DNA of 64,000 bases from Colletes latitarsis (taxonomy: Eukaryota > Arthropoda > Insecta > Hymenoptera > Colletidae): NCBI RefSeq assembly GCF_051014445.1, contig NC_135137.1, forward strand, positions 32,179,501 through 32,243,500, in the 5' to 3' direction. Under the pieces are notes generated by a model. That model was not told the DNA's origin and did not search any database. It was given only the letters and a program-made list of their open reading frames with translations. Both the position numbers and the translations under genes were made by a program. This document shows positions 23,901 through 35,629 of the stretch, piece by piece; position 1 is the first letter of the stretch, and the number at the start of each line of letters is the position of its first letter.

Positions 23901-26479
23901 TCTATAAATTACGAAACATAAATCGTAAGAAATCTTTAAGTCGAGCTTTGAGAATTAGTTTTAACGAATATTGAATTTTTATAAATTCCTTTGTATTTTG
24001 TATTCCTGTCAATACTCTTTAACGAACCTTTAAACGACTCGTGTTTAGAGAAATTGTCTCTTTTTCATAGACTACACCGACCAAGTTTGACAGTCAAGAC
24101 CCGGTAAGGTTAATGAGTCGAGATAAACGATAACTCGTTAACCCATTTTCTACTAAACATATATTTACATACACGGTTCTACTACAACTTCGAAGCAACA
24201 TTTAAACGAGGCTACAAAACGCGAAACACGTTTAACGCGAAGTAGTTAACTTCGATCGATTAGGTGACGTCAAGCGAAGACTGCAACGATCGATTTAACG
24301 GCGTCGATGAAACGCTTGAAGATAAAACGTTAAAACATAAATATTTTCAAGGAAATAGTAAATCACCTTTGAATTTTTCTTCTTTTGATCACGCGTAAGA
24401 TACCTGGACACGGTTTCGTTGAACGGTTTGAAACTGTTTTAATGTACTGTTGGGCTTCGTCTTGCTCTTTAAACGCTTTGAGGATTTCGTTTCGCATGAT
24501 CATGTTCCAATTAACGTAAACGGTTTAACCTACACGTGGCCGGTGATGCATCGTTACGTAACGAGTCGTGGAAAATTATTAATCGAAGCAGGTTTGGAAC
24601 GCTGGAATGCAAGAATGTAGTGATTCAGAGCGCTGTACCACTCTATTATATTTTGTTCTCTGAATACGAAAGTTCTCATATTTAAAGGGACGATCTACAA
24701 ACGATGTACATAAATAATAATCAATTATCTTAAGGAAGAGACTAAAAGTAATTTTTTAGGGGGCAAATTAAAAATTCTAAAATAAAAAGAAACACGTGAT
24801 CGATTATAATCTAAGAAGAACGTAAAAGAGTAAGGTAAATAATAAATGGCAAAATTTTGCCCAGAACGTTTGTCCGCGCGAAACCGTAATTTTACTTTCC
24901 CACGAAAATCTCGGCGCCGTGAGATTGCAAACAATAAATCTTTTTTCGGTTAATCAGACGTTTCCACAAAAACCGTCGCGAACTTGAGAAATGAAACAAC
25001 GCGAGTCGAAAATGGGGACAGATGGAGTGCATTTAAGAGCACTTACGGTCGAAGTAAGACGGTCACCTTTTGCGAAACGTGCACAAAGTTGTTACTTATT
25101 GTTGCTCGCGCTTCTTTATTATCGATTAGCAACGGTGCTCTCGAGCCCGCATGCTCTTGCCGCGTCGTGCTCGATTATTTGCAATGTAAAAACTCGCGTA
25201 CTCGACGCGCTGCGCTATACTTCCTCGTAATTTACATTCGTCCGGGCCCTGGCGGTGGTTCTGTACAGCGAAATCCATGATAGAATCTGCCGTTTCAGGC
25301 GCGAAAATAATTCGCGCGAATTCAATAAAGAAATCGGAATGCGGTATATGCAAATAGGTTAAGTACTCATAGACTCGCGTGTAAACAGTGGACGTACACA
25401 AACCATACATTCACCGGGCACGTTTGAGCCGCGCAAATGTAGCAACGACGTTAATAGGTGAGCAATGTAAAACAGCAAATACCCTGCAGGGGAAAACGTT
25501 TTATCGGTAAAAATCTGAAATTTTTTGCGCGCTTCGCTGGGCACTACGTTAAAATAACAGGTGTAAATTGTTACGATGAAACGAACGCTGTGTGTAAACT
25601 GCGATATAAACGATCGGAAAGTAGTTCCTATATCGGTCGATCTGTTTTTTAAACAAAACTGCGAATAATATGAAAAGTTATCTCTGTATTTTCCGTTTGG
25701 AGTAACAACTCTGTTACAAACGCGTCACTGGATGATATTTGGATAAATTTTTATTTCGAATCAACTTTTTTTAAGCTTGCAAACAGAGTAGGTGTTATTT
25801 ATAAATAGCAATTAATTTTATTTGAGTAACAGACAACAAATAAGTAGGATATAGAAAAATACTTTTTGAGCCACTAATCGTTAAAATTTAATTCGAATGA
25901 AAATAATAACTTATTCATTATAAAGGAATAAATGTTTTCTCGAATAAAAGTGTAAATATAATAAATTATTCTTCGTTAATTTGTATTTGTTATTCGATGT
26001 AGAATTTGTTGAATTCTGTGCCGCGGACACACGATATTCTGTTGAAATACGTTTCGAGGGACGCGTGGTTAAAAAGAGAAGCATGATGCATTAACGATAA
26101 TAACACCAGAACCAATCTCGCGGTCGCAATAGTCTATTATTCTTACTATCAATTTTCTTGCACGTAATACAGTTATCGATGAGAAGAACAGGGGAATGGA
26201 CGGGTTGATAGGGTAACTGAAAACTGATTCGTAACAAGAAGCATTTCTACAAATCATCTTTCGCCTAACAAAAACCGTACTTCAACCTCATCGTGTACAG
26301 TTGGTCTACAAAGAAGCAATTGTAGCTTCGAAGATTGACCTTCTTCCCACGAACATCAGCGCTACTTCCAACACCGGTTCGCGCGTCAAACGATTCGCAA
26401 TGAAGAGTCAAAGATGCATAAAATTCTCGCGTTTATGCGAACAGCGCGTCGACGTCGAATTACTCAGTTTTGAGCAAAA
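23901..26479. other. Intergenic, no gene supported
   Basis: AT-rich sequence is interrupted by CpG-rich stretches near 24060-24620 and 24960-25460. Short frames exist on both strands without domains. Confidence 0.45.
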
Positions 26480-27235
26480 TTTCTGAATGGTTTCTTCGAC
26501 CGTCGCAAACATTATCAAACGTCCCGAAAGAGCGTGCAGCATCGATAATGACAATTTTAACTTTCGCGAAATTACTTTGCATTCGTAACGAATATTAAAA
26601 TAAATATAATCTGCATACAGTTATTTTTCATACTATTCCTACTGAAACAACCTTCAAACAGTGGAAGTTGGGAGAAAATTTGTACTGTAATTCATGAAGC
26701 CCTTGAATATTAAATATCGTTGTTCTGTAATATTATAATTTGTAAATAGATGGTCTTAAATTATTTTTTTTTCTACAAAAATGTATAGATTGAAACTCTG
26801 AAGTTAACTAAAGCACTGAGCAGCCATTACACAGATTATTCTAGTGTATTCCTTTTTTAAATTACATGTTTAAGAACAGTTTCTTCGACAGTCACAAACA
26901 TTATCAAACATAAAAGTTGAGAGAAAACGAGCCCTTGAACACTAAATATCTCTATTCTGTGATATTACAATTCCTGAAATAGATGGTCTCAAACTATCCT
27001 TTTCTTTCTTTCTAAACAAATTGACACGTTTGAGATTGAAACTAGCTAAAGCACTGAGCAGCCACTAGACAGTGGCAGTTAAAAAGAAATATGTCATTTA
27101 TCAAAGACCTATACAATAAATATCGTTAATTTATAGTAATGTAACACCTACACAGATTATCCTAGAGTATTTTTCTTTGAATTATACGTTTAAAAGGGGG
27201 GTTCTGAGTTAGGCAAAGCACTGGGTGGCGGCTGG
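26480..27235 (+). repeat. Degenerate direct repeats, ~240-390 bp spacing
   Basis: TTTCTTCGACCGTCGCAAAC at 26491 recurs as TTTCTTCGACAGTCACAAAC at about 26880. AAAGCACTGAGCAGCCA occurs near 26811 and 27049 and, as AAAGCACTGGGTGGCGG, near 27219. CCCTTGAATATTAAATATC and CCCTTGAACACTAAATATC also pair up. The copies are old and interleaved. There is no coding potential. Confidence 0.65.
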
Positions 27236-27337
27236 GGAGCCGCTAGTAGGCAATGGAGGCGAAGAGGAAATGGGAGAGTTTCCATTGCGCGTAATCGCCG
27301 TCCGAAATCGGCGATCTCCTTGACCGTGGTCGATCCG
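27236..27337. other. Start of GC-rich island
   Basis: The island continues to about 27700 and includes the 131-codon + frame 27418-27813 opposite an 85-codon - frame. Neither has a recognised domain. Confidence 0.4.
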
Positions 27338-27392
27338 TTAAGGTAACGTAAGGTAAGGTAAGGAAAGGTGCGGTAACACGAGGTAAGATAAG
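27338..27392 (+). repeat. Imperfect GGTAA short tandem repeat
   Basis: GGTAACGTAAGGTAAGGTAA followed by GGAAAGGTGCGGTAACACG and AGGTAAGATAAGG makes about nine imperfect GGTAA-type units. It is a minisatellite and also a string of splice-donor-like GTAAG words. Confidence 0.7.
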
Positions 27393-27730
27393 GGCGTCAT
27401 GCGTTGGTTACCGTTGGGTGGCGCTGGATGGTCCGCTTGGAATGTCGTTTAGCGACTTCCCTCTCCCACCATCTTCATCCAGAGCTCTTTCTTCGGCTTC
27501 TCTCCGGCCTCGTCTTCTCTTCGTTCAGCTCGTACGTGCCTTTCATTTCCGAACACCGGTGCGTATCTTCGTAGCCGTCGATTGTAATCGCGGACGGATC
27601 TTCGGTCGCTACCCTCTATCAGGGGCTTTGAGCTTCGCGCTGATAAAACGTTCCATTTTAAAAAATTTCTTTTGGAACACCTTACCTGGATCGACACCAT
27701 CGACATATTTCTGGATTCTCTCTAGAGACC

Positions 27731-27966
27731 CTCTAATGATCTATAAATTTTTATTATTTAAACGGAGCAAATCATGGGGTAATCCTTTCCCTATTGAAAA
27801 CACTATTTTGTAAATTTATTTTTGTGCAGTATCTTAACTAACATGGTTCTTTAATGATCTACAAATTTGTATTATTTGAACGGAGCAATCCCTGGTGAAA
27901 TTTTGTTTCAAAACGTCGTGAATTTTTTTTTATTATTACACCTCTAATAATCCCATTGGGGAATTT
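27731..27966. repeat. Two-copy tandem duplication, 118 bp
   Basis: CTCTAATGATCTATAAATTT at 27731 recurs as CTTTAATGATCTACAAATTT at 27849. Both are followed by TATTATTTAAACGGAGCAA-type sequence. Divergence rises toward the right end. Confidence 0.7.
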
Positions 27967-28720
27967 TTAGTGAATTGACTAAGACTGACATGAACAGTAT
28001 GGCGAATACACAGGTTGAGATATTAAATAATGAGGGTAAAAGATAACGTCGTGAATGAAAATTAATTCTGATTTAATGCAAATGAAAATTCCAGGAAATC
28101 GATAATATGATACACACTGAAAGTTACTGACATTAAAAATGTCTAATTTTCGAAGGATTCACGAGCTTAAAAACCTTCGATGCATAAATAGATGCAGTTC
28201 TATAGAGCTAAATATATAACAAAACTTTGTAGGTTAAAGTTATAATCGAGAATGAATGTGCACTTTGAACAGTTGCAGAAGCAAAACTCACGATAATGAG
28301 TTAGACAGTGGCGAGTATATAATAAAATTAGCAAACATACGTGATATCGAAAAAGTTACGATCATCGACGCAACCAGTAGCATTTATAATATTTTTATTA
28401 TACGTTTTCGAAGCTTTTCTACCATTGAGAAAACGGCTCAAACAGTTCGAGACGCTAGAAGAATGTTGTTCTATAAACCTACACGTGCTAATAAATTTGT
28501 ATGGCATAATAGACACTATTGCAAGGAGCTATAAAGAATGGAATCCATCCTATCGCTCATAAATTGTCTTTCTATGATAATAATGATATCAATTGTTAAT
28601 TTATACGAATTCCTGACGAACAGTGATACGACCTTTTTTATCAATTCTTATTACTAAATCTGAGTTTCATCCAGGAGCAATTTATCCGGTTCTGCGATTC
28701 ATAAAATCCATTAACGTTTA
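27967..28720. other. Intergenic, no gene seen
   Basis: AT-rich sequence with short overlapping frames at 28256-28562 on both strands and no domain. Confidence 0.5.
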
Positions 28721-29171
28721 AGTTGCACTGTTCTTTCGTTTCAATTACTAACGTTTGTGCTATTTCACCTGGCAACATAAATCTTTTAGTCCGAAATAAT
28801 GAAATCGTAGATTGAATCGACATAGAAATCTCAATTTACGAAATGTAAGATATTCTCGGTCAGATCTGACCCGGTGTCGTTATTATTTAACGAAAGGCAA
28901 AAAGGGAAGATCGTTCGCGGAAGACATTAAACGGAGAAGTTGAAAGTAACTTTTAAGTTGCACTGTTCTTTCGTTTCAATTATTAACATTTGTGCTATTT
29001 CACCTGACAATATGAATTCGAAATAATGAAATCGTAGATTGAATTGACATAGAAATCTCAATTTAAGAAATGTAAGATATTCTCGGTCAGATCTGACCCG
29101 GTGTCGTTATTATTTAACAAAAGGCAAAAAGGGAAGATCGTTTGCGAAAGACATTGAACGGAGAAGTTGAA
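28721..29171. repeat. Two-copy tandem duplication, 234 bp
   Basis: AGTTGCACTGTTCTTTCGTT starts at 28721 and at 28955. The copies share GATATTCTCGGTCAGATCTG and GGCAAAAAGGGAAGATCGTT with few changes. The second has a deletion in the AATCTTTTAGTCC segment. It looks fairly recent. Confidence 0.93.
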
Positions 29172-30395
29172 GACAGCACGAAACTATTTCGTCGGGCTCG
29201 ATTGAGTGGCGAATCATCAAACATCGTTCCTGAATGAACGGCTAAATAACACGTTCTTTGAACGAACCAGCTGTAACCATTGCAAACTAATCCGCGGCGT
29301 AACAGTGGCAATTACTGCTTTTACACAAGTAACGGACCGAAGATTACCGATGATTACCACCTCAGCCATTCCTTTATCGACAGTTTACTCTCACGCTGTT
29401 CCTTCCCATATACCCGGTAGCCACCCATCGAAAAATCCGATTTTTACTATCCGACGACGTGCTTTCGTGTTTCAAACGAAGCGTCCAATAAATAACGGAG
29501 CAATATATTTACGAGGATTAACGTCCCGTCGTTAATACGAGTACAGTTATAAATTGATTCGCGAACGTTGAATCGACGGGATTAGATTCGCTAAAAGGAA
29601 ATAATCGTCGTTTCGTAACGATGAAAATTTCTTTTGACAGTTTCTTTTGGACGGTTTGGAAAAATTTTCAGAAGACGAGAATGACTCTGGAATAATTCTG
29701 GATCAAACGGTGACAAAAACTACAGCATAGAAGACACAGGTGTTAATGACGATAAGTAGCAAACGAAATAGAAGCCTCGACAGATAACAGACACTTCGAC
29801 TCCTACAGAATTATTTGAAATAATATAATTTCGAAATTGCAAATCACTGTCTTTCTCGAATTGAAATTAGACGAATTAAGGAATTTCGAAATATCGTTGG
29901 AGAAGAAACTCTTTTTGGAAATTCTTTGTTACGTAAGATGAGAATTTTCTAAATGTTGCAACAAAATTGTTCAAGTATAGAGCCTTCCAAGTTCGAGCTA
30001 ATATTATACCTGTTCGTTTCAAAAAGAGCAAGAGAAATCGTACGAAGTGCTCCCTGAAAACAGCGATTCGACGCACCTGATGTTGTGATTAGAGACGTAC
30101 GAGCACGCCTATCGAGAGATTTTCTCTGCAGACTAGGTGTCTGTTCGCAGCCTCGAGCAGAATCGATTATCGAAAGTTCGCAAAGCACAGTAGGAACGAG
30201 CAAGAGTGTTCCGGTCGCTGCTGCCCGATGATTAACAGCTCGGATCGAAGAAAACACATTACAGAAACACCAAAACAACCTATGGACAATTTCTTCAAAC
30301 CCCTACATACACACTACTCCTATCCCCTTGACAGTGAAACGTTACTTTTGTCAACTATTTACATAAAACTTGGCATAAATGGGGTAGCTGTATAA
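29172..30395. other. Intergenic, no gene supported
   Basis: Frames at 29206-29535 (+), 29876-30076 and 29949-30278 (-) lack domains. No mobile-element ends were found between the duplication and the MITE. Confidence 0.45.
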
Positions 30396-30533
30396 CTCTA
30401 GAACTACTCAAAGTGTTCAAAATCATTCTGGTAATTTGTAATAAAAATTGTAAAAAATTTATCGTAGTTTTCTCTAAGAGTTTCAATTTCTTTGGTGCAA
30501 ATAAATACACCATAATTGTCAGTAGTTCTAGCG
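30396..30533. mobile_element. piggyBac-like MITE, inverted relative to 14437
   Basis: The right end CAGTAGTTCTAGCG abuts TTAA at 30534-30537. The left end CTCTAGAACTACTC abuts ATAA at 30392-30395, a decayed TTAA. Read on the - strand the body matches the 14437 copy (ACAATTATGGTGTATTTATT). Confidence 0.75.
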
Positions 30534-30727
30534 TTAATATTTACCAGTTTACAAAAAGATACCTTCACTCATTAATGAAGAGTAAATTCACACGATCTTT
30601 AAAAACATATTTCACATATTCAAAACAAATATTAAACACTTTTCAATACTCAAATGTAATATACAAAATCGACATCAATTACTGCGTCAACCATGCAAAC
30701 TTTCCTGTTAATTATAATAAATACAGC
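30534..30727. repeat. Dispersed repeat, copy next to MITE
   Basis: Words TTTACAAAAAGATACCTTCA, CACACGATCTTTAAAAACAT and TTAATTATAATAAATACAG parallel 9115-9455. The part nearest the MITE also parallels 16925-17018. Confidence 0.75.
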
Positions 30728-32450
30728 GTGCTAAAAAAAAAAATACCGTATTGAAATTACCATTCGACAAGAGGTCTCATATACGTTGTAGGACGGCCGC
30801 GAACGGGTTCGTTGATCGTTTAACGCTATCGAATAATTGCTACGCTTTGCGGCCGAGCAGATTCTCCGTCGTCGCGCGGACTTTACGATTCCGTTCGGTT
30901 TACCGATTTCTCGACCGCAGACCGCGGTTCGCGCTGATGGACGACGACAAAACTGAAAAATGGCCGATAGAAACAGTAGACGAACTAGTTCCCGGTGCCC
31001 CAGTAAATTCTTGTTGCATCGTACGACGAACACGACGATCGGTAGCCCCGCGGGCTTCTCGCGCCAGGAGGCTACGACGGATTATTCCGTATCCTTTCTT
31101 TATGTCGTCCTTTTTTTTTATTTTTAATCGCGCGGCTTTTGATCCGTGTAGAAACGAAAGGCACGATTAATCAGTCGTGTTCGAAAGCTGATCGTCGCGC
31201 GATCCGGTCGTTGATCGAGCACCGAAATGGCACCGAATCTCTATCCTTCGGATTCGGTACGAGGAAGAATCGCGGCCACCGATTATGACACCTCTCGTTC
31301 GACGTCATTAATCAACGAGCCCGCGATTTGATGTTAAGCCAACGCGACTAGGGATCTTCGAAAGTAGAATTTATTTTCAATTTATGAACGCGGATCGACC
31401 AACCGTTCGCGTTGCTCGTTTTTACGAATTTTTGCCGAGGGCTGTTCCAACGGAAACCGCGAACAATTTCGTACGTTTACGCGGCTACGAATATTTTCTT
31501 TTATGAATAATGAAGAGCGATCGCGCGTAAGAAGACTATGTTTACGCGCAATTTATTACTCTTCTTAATTACAACCTACCCATCGCGTTCAAAATGTAAT
31601 TGCAGGCAAAATGGCAAAACGTCTTAACGATAATTATATTCAAGTTTTATGAAATTGCACGCGAGGAATTTCGCCGTAGCATTGCAACACAGCGAGCGTT
31701 GAAGCAAAGAATGGTTTATTGATCGAAATTGTACGTACGCTTTTCGGTATCCGACCTAAAAATAATTATCAAATATAATTAATTACTAAACGGCTGGTGA
31801 GACTTTGGAAATTAAAAATTTACTCGTCAATTTTAAGCTAGAATTTAAATATTTCTTTAAATGAATATACCGATCGTTGCAGTCGTAAAGAAGCGATCGT
31901 CATTAAATTTTCTTCGTCTTCGATCGAAAAACAGATAATTTAGTAACGTGATTCACTGCGTATAAGAGACCATAAAACGCCTGGAATCGTAAGGAAACGT
32001 ACAAAGTGTAAAACTGTAGCTAGAAACTACGAGGGTTCATAAAACACATCGAAAGAAGCAAGAAAGTCTTAAATAACAGTTTTCCGTACGACTATGAATG
32101 CCGCGGAGTGATTCATATGGTAAGAGTTCGACGTGTCAATTTCGAACGCGCCTGAAACTCAATGAGAAAAGGCGTAAAAGCTAGCATCCGAACGAACAGC
32201 TATCGTTTTCAGTTTCTTCTACAAGAAACTCTGTACGCAATTCATAGGATACGTAATCTCCGTAGAGTTATTATTTACTTACAAAATAAAAACGCTAAAT
32301 ATCTCTCAAACAGTTACTTTTTAGCAAACGTTCCAAATGTTTAGTCATGTAGTTACTCCCACTTGTAATCGTGTATTATAATGGCGATTCAATATAAATG
32401 AAAAAAAACTTGTTCCTTGTGAATTAAATAACTCCACTTTTTCATACATT
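30728..32450. other. Intergenic, CpG-rich 30770-31560, no gene supported
   Basis: Opposed frames (139 codons on +, 100 on -) cover the CpG-rich part, as expected by chance there. The rest is AT-rich. Confidence 0.45.
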
Positions 32451-32567
32451 ATTTGAATGGTTATGGCACGTTGAAAAGATTGATTCTCGTCTGATCATCG
32501 AAGTTAAGTGCATTGAACGCGACCAGTACTACGATAGATAACCGCTTGGAGAACACAGTAGTATAGT
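32451..32567 (+). pseudogene. 5S rRNA-derived sequence (degenerate)
   Basis: The order of conserved 5S words is retained: GATTCTCGTCTGATCATCGA (5S: GTTCTCGTCCGATCACCGA), AGTTAAGTGCATTGAACGCG (5S: A-TTAAGCAGCGTCGGGCGCG), CAGTACTACGATAGATAACC and GCTTGGAGAACAC (5S: GCTTGGGAACACC). Length is near the normal 120 bases and the copy ends in TTTT, as pol III terminators do. The first and last nine bases no longer pair, so helix I is lost and the molecule would not fold as a working 5S rRNA. It is best read as a 5S pseudogene or the head of a 5S-derived SINE. Confidence 0.82.
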
Positions 32568-33069
32568 TTTATATTTGCAAACAAATTAGTAAATAATATA
32601 AGATATTATTTGGAATTATTGTACACTGTTTACATTATTATTATGCCTCTCCACTTGTTGATATTAAAGAAAAACAAAACTCTTCGTAAATAGAAGTAGC
32701 ACAGTTGTAATAGTCATTCGGTAAAAGTAAATGGAAAGAATCATATAACAAAGATTCTTTTTATTTATAACGAATCTTCATATTATAGTGTAGGAATACG
32801 AGTGGAAGTAACTGTATTATGCATTACTTTGTTAATTTTGAAAGTCTCCGTATAAGGAACGAAAATATTAACGAGATTACAAGACGATTTGTGGTCATTT
32901 CGAATCGATCGAGGAACGGGTGAATACTTGTGGAGAGTTAATTAAGATTTACAGAATCGAAGATGTGATTAAGCCCTTGTCTTCGAGTGTCTCGTCCCGG
33001 CGCGGTATGTTCCGGTGTCGCGCGTCTTTTCACACCGACGCCTCGTTGCAACCGTGAATGGCGTTCCAA
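32568..33069. other. Intergenic, no gene seen
   Basis: AT-rich sequence after the 5S-like copy becomes CpG-rich from about 32990. No 3' tail of a SINE body is obvious directly after 32567. Confidence 0.45.
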
Positions 33070-33112
33070 GGCGTAATTACGCGGCAGAATTTACACCGGC
33101 ATAAATTACGCC
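33070..33112. promoter_or_regulatory. Perfect 9-bp inverted repeat in a GC-rich island
   Basis: GGCGTAATT (33070-33078) and AATTACGCC (33104-33112) are exact inverted copies 25 bases apart. The left arm runs into the palindrome GTAATTAC, a homeodomain-type core. The surrounding island (about 32990-33260) is CpG-rich and non-coding. A paired homeodomain site in an enhancer is a reasonable guess, not shown. Confidence 0.4.
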
Positions 33113-33798
33113 CCGCGCAAGTCAACGATCTATAACGTTGGTTTGCCGGCCGTTTTCACCTTGCAGATTAATAGCGGTCTCGTGGCATGAATGAACGTTG
33201 ACGGAAAAGCGGCTGGAAACTGTCGGGGAGGGGGACGACTCATTTCTGGTTGCGTTTAATTAATACGTACGTAGGTGCCTCCCGCCGCGAAATCCCAACC
33301 CCGATTCCGACAACGACGGCCAGGTGTTATCGAGTGTCACGATCTAATCTTATCCCGTGCAGGAGCAATAAATATTATTAGTATATTACGGTTGCAGCGG
33401 GCGTTTAATAGTAGGACAGCTGATAAGATTACCATTAGGATTCAAGTTGTTCTATTAAACGCGATTACAGAGGCTGGGAGTTTATGGAACGGAATAAAAT
33501 TAACGGTATGGTATATCGGTGTGGTTACGAGAGTACAGTGAGCTTGATATGTTTAATTGTTAGGTATTACTCGTAACGAATGTTTAAGATAGAATATTGT
33601 AACGTTTTTGAAGATTCGTCTTAACTAGCCATCAGGGACCCTATTTAGGGGTCATGAATATATTTAATCAGTTTTTCTAAATTGCAATTTGTTACATTGC
33701 CTGAAATTATTTGTCTAGATGTAATGGATATATATAATTGCTGTTTTATAAATATACATTGGAAAACAGCTATAATCTACAGAATTTTTTATAAGTAC
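33113..33798. other. Intergenic, no gene seen
   Basis: The 88-codon frame 33275-33541 has no domain. AT-rich sequence precedes the next tandem repeat. Confidence 0.45.
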
Positions 33799-34330
33799 TG
33801 TACAACTAAAGAAAGGTTTACGATTATCCAAAAGCGTAAGAATCATTGCACAGTTTTAGTCCGTCAATGTGTGAAATCACTCCTTCGTGGGAAAGCTTAA
33901 TAATTAAACGAAAAATGAGGTCCAAACAAGAGTTTCAAACCTACTAACTAAAAAATTAAAAATAACGATGGGCTCCTATTATATAAACCTGCCTACTTTG
34001 ATTTGCTGTCTTCGTTCACCTTATATAGAATTGTACTGTACAACGAAAGAAAGATTTACGACTATCCAAAAGCGTAAGATCCACTGTACGATTTTGATCC
34101 ATCAACGTGTTAAATCAGTACTCCATAGGAAAGCTTTACAATTAAGTGAAAAATGATGTCCAAAGAAGAGTTTTAAAGCTACTAACTAAAAACTTCAAAA
34201 TGATGATGGACTCCCATATGAACCTGCCCAGTCTGATCTGCTGTCTCTCGTTCACATATGTAGAATTGTACTATACAACGGAAGAAAGATCAACGATAAT
34301 GAAAAGGCGTAAGAACCACTAAACCGAACC
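33799..34330 (+). repeat. ~236-bp tandem repeat, 2.3 copies, next to TfAP-2 promoter
   Basis: CTGTACAACTAAAGAAAGGT (33799), CTGTACAACGAAAGAAAGAT (34036) and CTATACAACGGAAGAAAGAT (34271) mark units 237 and 235 bases apart. Shared words are ATCCAAAAGCGTAAGA and CCTACTAACTAAAAA. The third copy stops at about 34325, where the GC-rich promoter block begins. Confidence 0.88.
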
Positions 34331-34703
34331 TGAAGCCTAACGAGCATCTCGCGAGATCGTCCGGCGGTGGTCAGGTGCTTAGACAGAGATAGGTGAGTAA
34401 CTGGCACCCCGACGCCCGTCGGCGTCGCGCGGAGGTTCGCGGATGCAGATTTGCAGCGGCGATCGGGAAGCGTCGGCGAGCGTCGTGTGACCCCGTGGGG
34501 TATCTCTCCTATTCGTTCGGTCGTAGGACGTCCCCTCGTGAATCGCGGCCGCTCGATCGGCTGGTGGGGCAGCTCTAGGAGCAGTGGCACGTGGTGGCGC
34601 GTATCCTCGGGCGAAATTTCGGTCGTCTGTACGCGTGCACAAACGAGAGCTCTCCGTTCTCCTATCCTCCACTCCCGGGCTGACTGGTAGGGTAGAATTC
34701 TTA

Positions 34704-34802
34704 AGGTGGTGGTGGTGGTGGTGCAGCTGCCGGCGGAGGACGACGACGCCTGGTCCCAGTCCCCGATGGTGGTGGCCGCCGGTGGTGGTAGTAGTAGTAG
34801 TA
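34704..34802. repeat. GGT/GTA trinucleotide runs in promoter block
   Basis: AAGGTGGTGGTGGTGGTGGT begins at 34704 and GGTGGTGGTAGTAGTAGTAG lies near 34781. They are separated by CAGCTGCCGGCGG-type sequence. On the reverse strand they read as polyT/polyH, which explains the long antisense frame. Confidence 0.85.
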
Positions 34803-35542
34803 GCTCTCGGTAAGAGCACACACCGTACCACCTCCCATTTCGTCCTCGTCGTGCTGGCACACGGCAGTTAGCTATACTTTCGTACGCCTCGCCGTCGTCC
34901 CCGTGGTTCAGTCGGTCGGCCGCAACACACCGCTCAATCAGCCGATCAGCTGTTCTCCTCTTGGCGCACCGGCTCGCCTCGATCTCCTGCGAACCGCCAT
35001 CGATCCCATCACGCCGATCGACCCGTTTTCGTACCGTCGCTCGAGGAGAGAACCGTCTTCTTCGAGCCGGCGACGCTGACGCGTCCATGCGACCCTCTCG
35101 CCGCGGACTGATGCGCGAACGATCCACGACCATGTTCGAATCCTCGCGCGTACGTTCGCTCATCGCGCGCGCGACGGGCAACGAATCGTCGGGACGTCGT
35201 TCCTCCGACACTCCCGACGCTTGGTAAATCCACCCGTTTACCCCTCGACTTATTTATTTTCGGAGAAGATGAGTTTTTACCGTCCCTCTTCCTCGTCCTC
35301 CGATCCATTCGATCTCTAAGTTTGAAGGATCCTCGAGTAATGAATGGATTTCGAGGATATCGATTCCTGTCGAATCCTTTATAGTTTGCGAGGATCGAGC
35401 CTCCTCGATCGCTTGTTCCCGCGGTTCAAGGAGACCCGAAGTGATCGATCAAAGTGTACAAGTGCGTTGATCCGTGAGAAACGGTCCGGGAATATTTCGA
35501 GAAGTGGTGCAGCACGATTGACACCCTGACCGTGCGTGTGTG

Positions 35543-35554
35543 ATGTGCGGGTAA
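35543..35554 (+). promoter_or_regulatory. Three-codon upstream ORF
   Basis: ATG TGC GGG TAA lies 76 bases before the stop-free coding part of exon 1, out of frame with the TfAP-2 start at 35630. If the mRNA 5' end is upstream of it, such a minimal ORF could lower translation of the main frame. Its presence in the mature mRNA is inferred, not shown. Confidence 0.4.
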
Positions 35555-35629
35555 ATATAGTGTTTGGAAGTGGTGGACGGTGACTGGGACGGATTTAGCT
35601 ACGGAACCGGCAAACTGGAGATCCTAGGG

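Larger units (their letters stand above)
34331..35629 (+). promoter_or_regulatory. TfAP-2 promoter and 5' UTR region
   Basis: This is a sharply GC- and CpG-rich block ending at the first coding exon. It contains GGT and GTA runs at 34704-34724 and 34780-34802. Frames are open on both strands, including a 319-codon - strand frame, but they are low-complexity and arise from stop-poor sequence. The transcription start and any 5' UTR intron cannot be placed from sequence alone. ATGs out of frame with the main ORF occur at 35340 and 35543. Confidence 0.6.

Noticed and set aside
34252..35211. 319-codon - strand open frame, the longest in the window
   Set aside because: It lies in the CpG-rich TfAP-2 promoter block. 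It is rich in Arg/Ser/Thr from GGT and GTA runs, has no domain, and overlaps equally open frames on the other strand.
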